Source: Lachnospiraceae bacterium AC2029
GTDB taxonomy: Bacteria; Bacillota; Clostridia; Lachnospirales; Lachnospiraceae
Direction: 5' to 3'
Assembly (NCBI GenBank): GCA_000703065.1
Contig: JNLK01000001.1
Coordinates: 2,068,001 to 2,132,000, forward strand
DNA length: 64,000 nt
Below are positions 25,091 through 31,843 of the stretch, one piece after another (positions within the stretch are counted from its first letter, which is position 1; the number at the start of each line of letters is the position of its first letter). The translations under genes and the position numbers were made by a program. The notes beneath the pieces were generated by a model that saw only the letters and a list, made by a program, of their open reading frames with translations, searched no databases and was not told the origin of the DNA.

Positions 25091-25187
25091 CGTTCAAGAT
25101 CCGTAGTCGGATCCTGCTCATAAAATACCGCTCATGCATTAAGCACAAGCGGTAATCTCTTTATCTGGACCTTATTCCACTCATATC

Positions 25188-25280
25188 TTAATGCATAACA
25201 ATTATTCCTTCGCCGGACTCTGATTCCGAACTAAGGAGAAGATATTCGCTATGCAGATACAAGTTTCTAAAAGCGTTCAT
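25188..25280 (-). CDS. 30-residue ORF with own promoter
   Basis: ATG 25280 follows GAAAGGAACC and lies 30 bases past a strong minus-strand promoter. The product is MNAFRNLYLHSEYLLLSSES.. with an acidic tail. A hairpin ACCGCT..AGCGGT with ATTTTAT follows at about 25130-25157. It could be a micropeptide, a leader or a small RNA. Confidence 0.4.
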   Translation of the reverse strand: MNAFRNLYLHSEYLLLSSESESGEGIIVMH

Positions 25281-25309
25281 TGTTTTGGTTCCTTTCATTT
25301 GATACTTCG

Positions 25310-25337
25310 ATTATAACAGATTCTCTCCTGATGTAAA
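25310..25337 (-). promoter_or_regulatory. Promoter inside the tRNA array
   Basis: Minus strand TTTACA (25337-25332), 16-base spacer, TATAAT (25315-25310). It can drive the small ORF and, past the terminator, tRNA-Leu, the XRE gene and the last tRNAs. Confidence 0.75.
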
Positions 25338-25415
25338 GTAGCCTGTAGGTATAGGTTCCGAAATGCCATCAGGCATTTCGAGAACCGTACGCGCCCTGCT
25401 CCGAAGTAGCAGCCC

Positions 25416-26624
25416 TCACTCCGATGCCTTAAAGTTGTAGATGGGCTTCAGGATATCGATCACATCTACAGACTCACGAACTACATCAATGATATCCTCC
25501 AGTGACTTGTACGCCATCGGCGCTTCATCCAGAGTGGCTTCGTTTACGGAAGTGGTGTAGATTCCTTTCATGGTCTCCATGTATTCTTTCATGGACAGAG
25601 TGTTCTTTGCCTTTGTTCGGGACATGAGACGTCCTGCACCGTGGGGAGCGGAATAGTTCCATTCAGCATTTCCCTTACCGACTGCCAGGATGCTTCCATC
25701 ACGCATGTTGATCGGGATCAGAACACGCTCTCCGGCATGGGCGGCAATCGCACCCTTACGCAGGATCCGTTCCTCTGTGTCGATATAGTTGTGGATCGTG
25801 TGAAATGCGTCGCCGGCTGTCAGACCGGTCCGATCCAGCAGAACCTCCGCCATTTTCTCCCGGTTCTTTCTCGCAAATCTCTGGCAGATCTCTACATCAT
25901 GCAGATAGTTCTCCAGATATTTACCGCTGAGATAGCAGAGATCCTCCGGGATGTCCGGTTGGAGAGTTTCCTTCTTCCATTTCAGTTCCTTCAGTGCGTT
26001 CTGAATTTCGCTTCTTCGACCCTGTTCCTTATAGGTGTGGATGATTTCTTCTCTGGCTTCCAGGTACTCACCGATTCCACGGTTCAGATCGATGGCAAGC
26101 TGCTGGTACAGCTCAGCCACCTGCTTTCCAAGGTTACGGCTCCCACTGTGGATCACCAGATATTTGGTTCCATCTTCGGCAACATCGATTTCGATGAAAT
26201 GATTTCCACCGCCTAAAGTACCGAGGCTTCGCTCAATCCATCTGGTGTTCTTCAGATCCCGGTAGCAGTAGAGTTCTTCCAGATCAAACCGCTCCTGTCG
26301 TCCTTCCCAGATGTTTCGTCCGGACGGTACGTAGTGTGCGGCTTCATCGAACTTCTCCAGATCAATCTCAACCTTACCAAGATTTACCGTGTACATACCG
26401 CAGCCGATGTCAACGCCGACCACATTTGGAACAGCCTTATCCACAATGGTCATGGTTGTTCCGATGGTGCAACCTTTTCCGGCGTGAACATCCGGCATGA
26501 TGCGGACCTTCGCACCTGCAGTGAATTCATAATCGCACATTCGACGGATCTGCTCGATGGCTTCGTCCTCAACAACCTTCGCATAGCAGATGGCTGTGCA
26601 GACCTTTCCTTTGATTTCAAACAT
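25416..26624 (-). CDS. rtcB: RtcB RNA ligase
   Basis: A 402-residue tRNA-splicing/repair ligase. Metal and GMP-binding motifs are present: MPDVHAGKGCTIGTT, GVDIGCGMYTV, GGGNHFIEID, HSGSRNLGKQ, and the guanylylated His in APHGAGRLMSR. RtcB joins 2',3'-cyclic phosphate or 3'-phosphate ends to 5'-OH ends with GTP and Mn. ATG 26624 follows GGAGG; the frame continues upstream into tRNA-Lys but without sense. It lies within a minus-strand tRNA array, 69 bases after tRNA-Lys, so it is likely to act on the array's tRNAs. No archease gene is seen. Length is that of the shorter bacterial RtcB type. Confidence 0.93.
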   Translation of the reverse strand: MFEIKGKVCTAICYAKVVEDEAIEQIRRMCDYEFTAGAKVRIMPDVHAGKGCTIGTTMTIVDKAVPNVVGVDIGCGMYTVNLGKVEIDLEKFDEAAHYVPSGRNIWEGRQERFDLEELYCYRDLKNTRWIERSLGTLGGGNHFIEIDVAEDGTKYLVIHSGSRNLGKQVAELYQQLAIDLNRGIGEYLEAREEIIHTYKEQGRRSEIQNALKELKWKKETLQPDIPEDLCYLSGKYLENYLHDVEICQRFARKNREKMAEVLLDRTGLTAGDAFHTIHNYIDTEERILRKGAIAAHAGERVLIPINMRDGSILAVGKGNAEWNYSAPHGAGRLMSRTKAKNTLSMKEYMETMKGIYTTSVNEATLDEAPMAYKSLEDIIDVVRESVDVIDILKPIYNFKASE

Positions 26625-26693
26625 TGTTTTTTCCTCCATAGCAGTTATCAGATCCTTCCACGACAGATTTCCTGTTTCGGGGAAGATGCTGCT

Positions 26694-26765
26694 TGGGTAT
26701 GACGGGACTCGAACCCACATTGTCGATATTAAAAGTATCGTGTACTTCCATTATACTACATACCC
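26694..26765 (-). tRNA. tRNA-Lys(UUU)
   Basis: Perfect acceptor GGGTATG/CATACCC, D-stem GTA/TAC, anticodon arm CGATA-CTTTTAA-TATCG (anticodon UUU), T-loop TTCGAGT, A73, no CCA. Confidence 0.9.
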
Positions 26766-26768
26766 GGA

Positions 26769-26845
26769 TTGCAGCAATGGGGATCGAACCCATATTTCCT
26801 GAGTCAGAGTCAGGCGTGCTACCGTTACACCATTCGGCTATAGCA
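26769..26845 (-). tRNA. tRNA-Gln(CUG), irregular acceptor
   Basis: Anticodon arm CCTGA-CTCTGAC-TCAGG (anticodon CUG) and T-arm ATGGG-TTCGATC-CCCAT are clear. The 3' acceptor TGCTGCA pairs only in part with a 5' TGCTATA, which lies five bases farther from the D-arm than normal; the strand at the normal spacing (TAGCCGA) does not pair. It directly abuts the preceding tRNA-Gln. Confidence 0.6.
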
Positions 26846-26915
26846 GATGCCGAGAGATTCGAACTCGGTCTACAGGGGTCAAAGTCCTGTGTACTGACCG
26901 GATATACTATGCCCC
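26846..26915 (-). tRNA. tRNA-Gln(UUG), irregular acceptor and T-arm
   Basis: Anticodon loop CTTTGAC (anticodon UUG) in a stem with one A-C mismatch. The 5' strand GGGGCAT has no partner at the 3' side (GGCATC..). The T-arm is CCGAG-TTCGAATCT-CTCGG with a 9-base loop, or a normal loop with two mismatches. It runs into tRNA-Gln(CUG) with no spacer. It may be decayed. Confidence 0.5.
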
Positions 26916-26922
26916 GGAAAAG

Positions 26923-26996
26923 TGGAAAGGGAAGGAATCGGACCTCCGACGCGCAGGGCTTCAACCTGCCGCTCTACCTGACTGAGCTACCTTTCC
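26923..26996 (-). tRNA. tRNA-Phe(GAA)
   Basis: Perfect acceptor GGAAAGG/CCTTTCC, D-arm GCTCAGTCAGGTAGAGC, anticodon arm GCAGG-TTGAAGC-CCTGC (anticodon GAA), A73. The T-loop reads TCCGATT, with C in place of the usual T55. Confidence 0.88.
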
Positions 26997-27025
26997 CCAA
27001 TTGATCAATTCCTGCTCGATATACA

Positions 27026-27060
27026 CAAAAAGCCACCTGTCCGGCATCAGACAGGTGGCT
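27026..27060 (-). terminator. Intrinsic terminator upstream of tRNA-Phe
   Basis: On the minus strand AGCCACCTGTC pairs with GACAGGTGGCT across an 8-base loop, then TTTTTGTG. It would end transcripts coming from the Arg-Gly-Asp-Met part of the array. Confidence 0.85.
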
Positions 27061-27084
27061 ATGAACGAAGGAGTATCTTATAAC

Positions 27085-27210
27085 CTACATTTCGCATGAT
27101 CCACGTAATCTGACAAGGACATCACAAGGAAACCAGTTTTTCTGAATGCAGAACCAAAACTGGATTCTCTTTATCGAATTCTTTTCTCTTGTCAGAACTG
27201 TAGATCGCAT
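27085..27210 (-). CDS. 41-residue ORF of doubtful status
   Basis: ATG 27210 is preceded by AAAGGAAAAACAAG, a weak ribosome site. The product (starts MRSTVLTREKNSIKRIQFWF) has no recognised domain. It fills the 175-base gap between the split tRNA-Met and the terminator at 27060. Confidence 0.3.
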   Translation of the reverse strand: MRSTVLTREKNSIKRIQFWFCIQKNWFPCDVLVRLRGSCEM

Positions 27211-27240
27211 TTCTTGTTTTTCCTTTCTTTCTTGATGGAG

Positions 27241-27400
27241 TAGCGGGAGAGGGATTTGAACCCCCAACCTCCGGGGTATGGGCCCGGCTATCTGCCTCTC
27301 GCACTTTGTGCTCGAGGAGGACACTCGTCAAGGTATCTGTCATCCGTGCAAGCACGGGACAGATACTTTGACTCGTTTTGCCAATTGATAATATCCCGCG
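27241..27400 (-). tRNA. tRNA-Met(CAU), initiator-like, split by 86-base insertion in D-loop
   Basis: Minus-strand 5' part (27400-27379): CGCGGGA acceptor, TA, D-stem TTATC, and D-loop AATTGGCA. The 3' part (27292-27241) has D-stem GATAG, anticodon arm CCGGG-CCCATAC-CCCGG (anticodon CAU), T-arm with TTCAAAT, and acceptor TCCCGCT plus A. The two parts together give a normal 74-base tRNA: six acceptor pairs, five D-stem pairs and canonical D-loop GG. The C1xU72 mismatch and the three G-C pairs at 29-31/39-41 are initiator features. Between them lie 86 bases (27378-27293) forming a long hairpin (27372-27352 with 27349-27327) and a second one. GGCA occurs at both junctions. It needs splicing to function, or it is an inactivated gene. 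Confidence 0.75.
27293..27378 (-). other. 86-base structured insertion in tRNA-Met D-loop
   Basis: Contains GTCAA, GTATCTGTC and CCGTGC pairing in order with GCACGG, GACAGATAC and TTGAC around a two-base loop, then CCTC-GA-GCAC-AAA-GTGC-GA-GAGG. There is no ORF, no group I core of normal size, and the site is not the anticodon loop. GGCA is repeated at both edges, so a 4-base shift in the boundary is possible. It may be an intron or an inserted palindromic element. Confidence 0.65.
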
Positions 27401-27408
27401 ATAGGAAA

Positions 27409-27481
27409 CGACCATGTGGGGAATCGAACCCCAACCCCCAGAGAGACAATCTGGTACGCTAAACCGTTACGCCACACAGCC
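27409..27481 (-). tRNA. tRNA-Asp(GUC)
   Basis: Acceptor GGCTGTG/CATGGTC pairs fully with three G-U pairs; anticodon arm CCAGA-TTGTCTC-TCTGG (anticodon GUC); T-arm TGGGG-TTCGATT-CCCCA; G73. It ends 8 bases before the split tRNA-Met. Confidence 0.85.
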
Positions 27482-27587
27482 ATATGTGTGATTGTTTTTG
27501 CTGTCGGTACAATCCATAAACCTCACCGGCACAGCCGCCATAGCGGTATGCCATAACCTGTCTGTTCAGGTATTACTCCGGTATTTG

Positions 27588-27660
27588 AGCAAGTAACGAG
27601 ATTCGAACTCGTGTCTTATCGTTGGAAGCGATATATTCTGACCTGTTGAACTATACCTGC
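27588..27660 (-). tRNA. tRNA-Gly(UCC)
   Basis: Acceptor GCAGGTA/TACTTGC, anticodon loop CTTCCAA (anticodon UCC), T-arm ACGAG-TTCGAAT-CTCGT, U73 as usual for glycine. The 106 bases between it and tRNA-Asp hold only a small CCGCTATGGCGG palindrome. Confidence 0.88.
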
Positions 27661-27729
27661 AGGACGGATGAGAGAAGTGCCTGTTTCCCTCATCCTATAT
27701 TGTTTTAATGATCAGCCGAAGCTGATGTG

Positions 27730-27801
27730 CAGACCATACAGGAGTCGAACCTGTGTCTCATCGTTCGTAGCGATGTATACTTTCCGTTATACGAATGGTC
27801 T
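27730..27801 (-). tRNA. tRNA-Arg(ACG)
   Basis: Acceptor AGACCAT/ATGGTCT, anticodon arm CATCG-CTACGAA-CGATG (anticodon ACG), T-arm ACAGG-TTCGACT-CCTGT, G73, no CCA. First tRNA of the array. Confidence 0.88.
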
Positions 27802-27807
27802 AAACGT

Positions 27808-27847
27808 AAAAAACCGTCTGTGTTCGGATTCATTCCGAGACAGACGG
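27808..27847 (-). terminator. Intrinsic terminator before tRNA-Arg
   Basis: Minus-strand CCGTCTGT pairs with ACAGACGG, followed by TTTTTT. It lies between the 60-residue ORF and tRNA-Arg, so tRNA transcription depends on read-through or an unseen promoter. Confidence 0.75.
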
Positions 27848-27881
27848 CTTTACGCATTATTACAGTATTACTGTATAATTC

Positions 27882-28064
27882 TCACGTTCGTCTGTACCTG
27901 GAATGATCCCGGATATCCCAATTTGTCCTCTGATCTTTGTAATCATCAATGCCTTCAGCTATTGCGAGCTGGTCGGCCGGGGCTGCGAAAAAGCGCACGA
28001 AGGTAAACCCACAAGCTGCGGGCTTCTGAATGGTGTTCATTCTGTTCGTCATTATGCTTCTCAT
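27882..28064 (-). CDS. 60-residue protein heading the tRNA array, unknown
   Basis: ATG 28064 follows AAGGAAAAG at proper spacing, about 100 bases past a strong promoter. The sequence MRSIMTNRMNTIQKPAACGF.. continues with an aromatic/Ala stretch and a polar, charged tail (IDDYKDQRTNWDIRDHSRY). No family is recognised. It could be a small regulatory protein of the array or a peptide. Confidence 0.5.
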   Translation of the reverse strand: MRSIMTNRMNTIQKPAACGFTFVRFFAAPADQLAIAEGIDDYKDQRTNWDIRDHSRYRRT

Positions 28065-28172
28065 TTGCTTTTCCTTACCTCATTTCTGAACGTTTGGGTT
28101 TTGATTCTAAAAAATGCCCATGTCTCCATTTGGGCATACAAAATGGAGAGACAGGCACTTCTCTCATGGAGT

Positions 28173-28201
28173 ATAGTATCACCATGTCGGATGAATGTCA
28201 A
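28173..28201 (-). promoter_or_regulatory. Strong promoter of the tRNA array
   Basis: Minus strand TTGACA (28201-28196), 17-base spacer, TACTAT (28178-28173). It reads toward the 60-residue ORF and the array. Confidence 0.75.
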
Positions 28202-28309
28202 CATTTTTTTGAAAATTTTTTTGAACCTTTTTTCGACATGGTTCCGGCTTGATCCGGTATGTCCGGCATGGTGTGCCAATATGAAACGAGCTTTTTCACG
28301 TATCCATGA

Positions 28310-28315
28310 TATAAT
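28310..28315 (+). promoter_or_regulatory. Promoter -10
   Basis: TATAAT at 28310-28315, about 110 bases before the membrane protein gene; the -35 is weak. Confidence 0.45.
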
Positions 28316-28427
28316 GACTACTGTCCGGTTCTGCCGCATTTTCAAATTCCATTTACCGGGAAACAGTGTTATGATGAATCAGGATGGATCGGGATTCACA
28401 GTATTTCTTATCGGCGAGTGATTTGAT

Positions 28428-29099
28428 ATGAAAACGAAGAATTTTAAAGGTTTCTATGAAAAATACTATATCGGAGATTGGATAGAGATAGGCTTCAACC
28501 TTCTGTTTTTTGTCGTGTCTCTGATTCCGGCACTGAAGGCAGAAGAGGAGCATCAGATATCGGTAGCTCTTTTCTTTCTTGTTGTATCCCTGGCGGAAAT
28601 GTTCCTGTTTTTCTGGAACCTAAGGGCGAAGAAAAAAGGAAGTGTGATCAAGACACAGGCGGCTATGCTGATGGTCGCGGGAGATATTCTGCTGCTCATG
28701 CATACGCTGTCGATCATTGCGGTCATGTATGAAATGCGGCTTAAGGATGAAACGCCGCTGATGGCCAGCAATCTTGTATTTGCGATTGTTTATGGTATTT
28801 TTGCAATCTGGAGATTGGTTATAGGAGTTATGCGCGTGGTGAAAAGCGAAAGGAAGGATGCTTATCAGATCGCGCTTTCCGGATTCATGCTGGTTTGTCT
28901 GGTCTATACATTTGCTCTTTTTGTGGACTACATGCTGATCGTAAATAACGCGGCGGATCTTCTCTGGCCCAGGTATATCACGATCGCGCTTATGGGTATA
29001 ACTACAATCGCCCTGGCTATATGGATGCAGGTGAGGTCAATCCGGTTCCTGAAACATGGATGGGCAGAGGAGCGTGAGCGTGAATCGGATGGCAGATGA
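28428..29099 (+). CDS. Six-helix membrane protein, unknown
   Basis: A 223-residue protein with about six membrane segments (IEIGFNLLFFVVSLIPAL, VALFFLVVSLAEMFLFFW, QAAMLMVAGDILLLM, NLVFAIVYGIFAIWRLVI, ALSGFMLVCLVYTFALF, ITIALMGITTIALAIWM) and a charged C-terminus. The start at ATG 28428 has GGCGAGTGA upstream, a poor ribosome site. No family recognised; the IS6-like element lies just downstream. Confidence 0.6.
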   Translation: MKTKNFKGFYEKYYIGDWIEIGFNLLFFVVSLIPALKAEEEHQISVALFFLVVSLAEMFLFFWNLRAKKKGSVIKTQAAMLMVAGDILLLMHTLSIIAVMYEMRLKDETPLMASNLVFAIVYGIFAIWRLVIGVMRVVKSERKDAYQIALSGFMLVCLVYTFALFVDYMLIVNNAADLLWPRYITIALMGITTIALAIWMQVRSIRFLKHGWAEERERESDGR

Positions 29100-29177
29100 A
29101 AAAGGATGAAGGTCTTTTTCGGACAGGATGCATTTAGATACATTTCCATAGTATGGTCTATATGACAAAGTGTAATG

Positions 29178-29185
29178 CTATATTT
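29178..29185. repeat. Target-site duplication, left copy
   Basis: CTATATTT immediately left of the IS end; the same 8 bases lie at 31096-31103 right of the other end. Confidence 0.85.
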
Positions 29186-29274
29186 GATAGTGTCAAGTGA
29201 CCTATGAAAAACCATATTCAAGAAAAAAGACCCTGCTGGGCCTTGAAAACTTAGGATAATTATACCAAGGGCTC

Positions 29275-29480
29275 TCCGAGGGCTTAGGGCTCCGCCCTAA
29301 GAACCTGCAAGGGACGCGTCCCTTGACCCTGCTTGCGGGCTCTGCCCGCACCCGTCCTCGCCGGAAGCAGGGAAAGGCGCATAGCACCTTTCCCTAAGAA
29401 GAGGATGATCCGTGAACCTTATGTCAAGGGACTTTCGCGGCATATCCTCGCGGCAGAGCCGCTTCGTTATTCCACGGTTC
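29275..29480. repeat. Palindrome-rich stretch inside the IS
   Basis: Stem-loops CTTAGGG-CTCCG-CCCTAAG, AAGGGACGCGTCCCTT, TGCGGG-CTCTG-CCCGCA and GAAAGG..CCTTTC follow each other. No gene is supported here. They resemble palindromes near the tRNA array. Confidence 0.6.
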
Positions 29481-29504
29481 CCTTGACAACGGTTCCGCTC
29501 CGTT

Positions 29505-30962
29505 TTATACGGTTGTTGCATTCTGCATATTAAGAATGGTCTGTTGACCCAGGAGAATCATGAGCTGCCATTTGCCAGGCATATTTCCACCGTTTCTGAT
29601 CATTTCATCTTCGACTGGAGGGCGGAAACGATGGTGTTGGTGAGGTCGTAGAAAGTTATAATAAGCCACCCAGAGCGCAAGGTCGTAGTTCGCTCCGTCG
29701 TAGTTATCAAATCCGTTTGTTGGACGATAGGACGCCTTGTATGTACGGTTCAGCCGTTCAATCATCTGTTTGTAAGGCCGAAAAGCCTTTGAGACTGCGT
29801 CATCGTTGGTGAGGCCGATTACCTGAGTGATTTCAAACTTGAAATTATCGCCAAACTGACGGAAAAACTGCTGAGCCGCAAGAGGATATGCACTGTAACC
29901 ATCAGCGATAAACCGGAACTTTTCAGGTAACTCTTTCATGTGTTGGAAAGCCATACGCATAGCCATGATACATGGACCGACACCACGGTTGTCGGATACC
30001 TGATATCCGATGATTGCGCGGGATGCGGCGTTGATGATAAACCAGATATACCCTTTGATACCACGAACCTTGATATATGTTTCGTCAGCTGCAAATACAG
30101 AGTTCTTCTCGTAAGGGTAGGTATCAACGAAGGGTTTAATGCAGATGGCCGCGGTTTTACAATAGTTTGCCACCATCTGATGTGATATGGAGATATCGTA
30201 CAAATCCTTAAGAGCCTGCGAAGTCTTACGGAGGGAAAGTCCAAGATTCACATGCATAGTAAGGCAGAGAGACATGATGTAGGCGTTGTGTTTGCTGAAC
30301 TTTAGGGAGGACGCATTCTTCGGAAGAGATGTGATGTCCATTTTAAAGAAATCTATCGTGAACTCACGGTAGATATAGTGGAGTTTGTATTTAGCTTTTC
30401 CGTGTTCTTTCTCCAGGTCCTCTTTATCAACTTTTTTGAGATTGTGGAGATAGTAAGGGCATTGGGGGTTGATACACTTGTGGATGACGAAGTGTTTCCG
30501 ATCCTTCTTATGTTCCAAGGTATGAGAGCAGTGTGGACATTTCAGAGTCAGAACTTTTGAAAAGCGATTCTCATCCGGATGAAACAGAGTGCTGCAGACC
30601 TTACATAGCAACTGACCGCGCCTGCCGTTGTTACGGTAAAGAAAAGGATGAGGAGCCTTGCAACATGGGCAGGTGCAATCTTCAGGAATGTCACACTCGG
30701 ATCGATGGCGTACAGGTTTAATGGGCTTCCCATATTTCCAGGTATAGTAACGGTTTAGATCCTGCCAATTCCAATCCTGGCTGTGGTACACAATCTTTGG
30801 GAGCTGATCAACTTTGTACTTTTGATATTTGGGTGAATGCGAGTCATCGAAAGACCATTGTTTCAATGGGATGTAATGGCAGATGAAATTAATCAGCCAA
30901 CAATTTTGTTGATATAAAAACTGTATAATTTCGCAAAGATACTGTATAATAACCATGAGCAT
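29505..30962 (-). CDS. DDE transposase (IS6-like) with N-terminal zinc ribbons
   Basis: A 485-residue transposase. ATG 30962 follows AGAAGGAGACA. Two CxxC pairs (CTCPCCKAPH..CKVCS) and CPHCSH..CINPQCPYY suggest N-terminal zinc-binding DNA recognition. The catalytic core reads FAADETYIKVRGIKGYIWF (Asp), RFIADGYSAYPLA (Asp) and MIERLNRTYK (Glu), typical of the IS6-type DDE domain. It is longer than classic IS6 transposases (about 230 residues) because of the zinc region. It looks intact. Confidence 0.85.
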   Translation of the reverse strand: MLMVIIQYLCEIIQFLYQQNCWLINFICHYIPLKQWSFDDSHSPKYQKYKVDQLPKIVYHSQDWNWQDLNRYYTWKYGKPIKPVRHRSECDIPEDCTCPCCKAPHPFLYRNNGRRGQLLCKVCSTLFHPDENRFSKVLTLKCPHCSHTLEHKKDRKHFVIHKCINPQCPYYLHNLKKVDKEDLEKEHGKAKYKLHYIYREFTIDFFKMDITSLPKNASSLKFSKHNAYIMSLCLTMHVNLGLSLRKTSQALKDLYDISISHQMVANYCKTAAICIKPFVDTYPYEKNSVFAADETYIKVRGIKGYIWFIINAASRAIIGYQVSDNRGVGPCIMAMRMAFQHMKELPEKFRFIADGYSAYPLAAQQFFRQFGDNFKFEITQVIGLTNDDAVSKAFRPYKQMIERLNRTYKASYRPTNGFDNYDGANYDLALWVAYYNFLRPHQHHRFRPPVEDEMIRNGGNMPGKWQLMILLGQQTILNMQNATTV

Positions 30963-31095
30963 TGTCTCCTTCTGTATGGTTGATGTTTGGTCGCGGATAT
31001 TATACACGAAAAAGGGGGTCAATGCTCATTTTTTATTTGAACCCCGTAAAATAAAGGAATTGTAACAAATTTGAAGTGTCAAATTTGACACTACC

Positions 31096-31103
31096 CTATA
31101 TTT
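31096..31103. repeat. Target-site duplication, right copy
   Basis: CTATATTT directly right of the IS end, equal to 29178-29185. It is followed by the ribosome site of the next gene. Confidence 0.85.
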
Positions 31104-31118
31104 ATAGGGGGTATTGCT

Positions 31119-31808
31119 ATGAGTAAAAGAAGTTTCAGAGTATCTGCACTTTCGGCCTGCATGATTCTCGGGTTGTCCCTTGCGGGCTGCGGAAATAGCG
31201 AAACGAAAACGGAGCAGTCAACAACGGCAGCGACTGAAGCTACGTCGGCGACGGAGAGAGTTACCGATGCAAAGACCGAAGCGGCAAGTGCTACTGAAAA
31301 GGTTACGGAGCAGGCTACAGAGAAAGCGTCTGATACACAGAAAAAAGAAGATGTATCTGTTGAAAGCCTGACGACATTCGAAGTAACCACTACAAGTATT
31401 GAAAACGGCGAGTGGAAGCAGTCAACGGGGGGGAAGCTGGATAACAAATCTCCCGAGCTTTCCTGGGATGCCGTAGACGGCGCCGCCATGTATGCGGTTA
31501 TCATGCTTGATAAAGACGCCAGAAACTGGCTTCACTGGTATGTGACGGTAGATAAGACGCATTTGGAGGAAGGCGAGTTTTCCGGCAGGGAAGTCGGATA
31601 TATCGGGCCGTATCCGCCGAAAACCCATGAATATGAGGTTTATGTAGTAGCCCTTGCAGGGAAACCGGAAAAAGCGGATTTCAAGCTGGATGGGATCGGC
31701 GCAGATATAAATTTCAAACTGGGAGAGTTGGATGTCGCTGCTGACGGAAGTTCCGGAAATGTACTTGCTTACGGAATGATCGCTGCAAAATTTACTCCGG
31801 CTGAATAG
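31119..31808 (+). CDS. PEBP/YbhB-like lipoprotein
   Basis: A 229-residue protein with a lipoprotein signal (lipobox SLAGC at 23-27), a Thr/Ala/Glu-rich spacer (about residues 30-85), and a phosphatidylethanolamine-binding-protein fold: KSPELSWDAVDGAAMYAVIM, DKDA..WLHWYV, and GYIGPYPPKTHEYEVYVVAL. The family binds small anionic ligands; its function in bacteria is unclear. ATG 31119 follows AGGGGG. The IS right end lies only 23 bases before the start, so the original promoter has been separated from it and expression may now come from the IS. Confidence 0.82.
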   Translation: MSKRSFRVSALSACMILGLSLAGCGNSETKTEQSTTAATEATSATERVTDAKTEAASATEKVTEQATEKASDTQKKEDVSVESLTTFEVTTTSIENGEWKQSTGGKLDNKSPELSWDAVDGAAMYAVIMLDKDARNWLHWYVTVDKTHLEEGEFSGREVGYIGPYPPKTHEYEVYVVALAGKPEKADFKLDGIGADINFKLGELDVAADGSSGNVLAYGMIAAKFTPAE

Positions 31809-31843
31809 AGATCGGGGGTGATGTTATAAAGACCTGGGGAGAT

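Larger units (their letters stand above)
29186..31095 (-). mobile_element. IS6-like insertion sequence, 1910 bp
   Basis: The left end GATAGTGTCAA and the inverted right end GGTAGTGTCAA match at 10 of 11 bases. An exact 8-bp duplication CTATATTT flanks both ends, as produced by IS6-family transposition. The element carries one transposase gene and about 300 bases of non-coding, palindrome-rich DNA on its left side. The right end also holds a perfect 16-bp palindrome GTGTCAAATTTGACAC (31076-31091). Confidence 0.88.

Noticed and set aside
27293-27378. Group I or group II intron in tRNA-Met
   Set aside because: 86 bases is too short for either ribozyme core, and the site is the D-loop rather than the anticodon loop used by bacterial tRNA group I introns.
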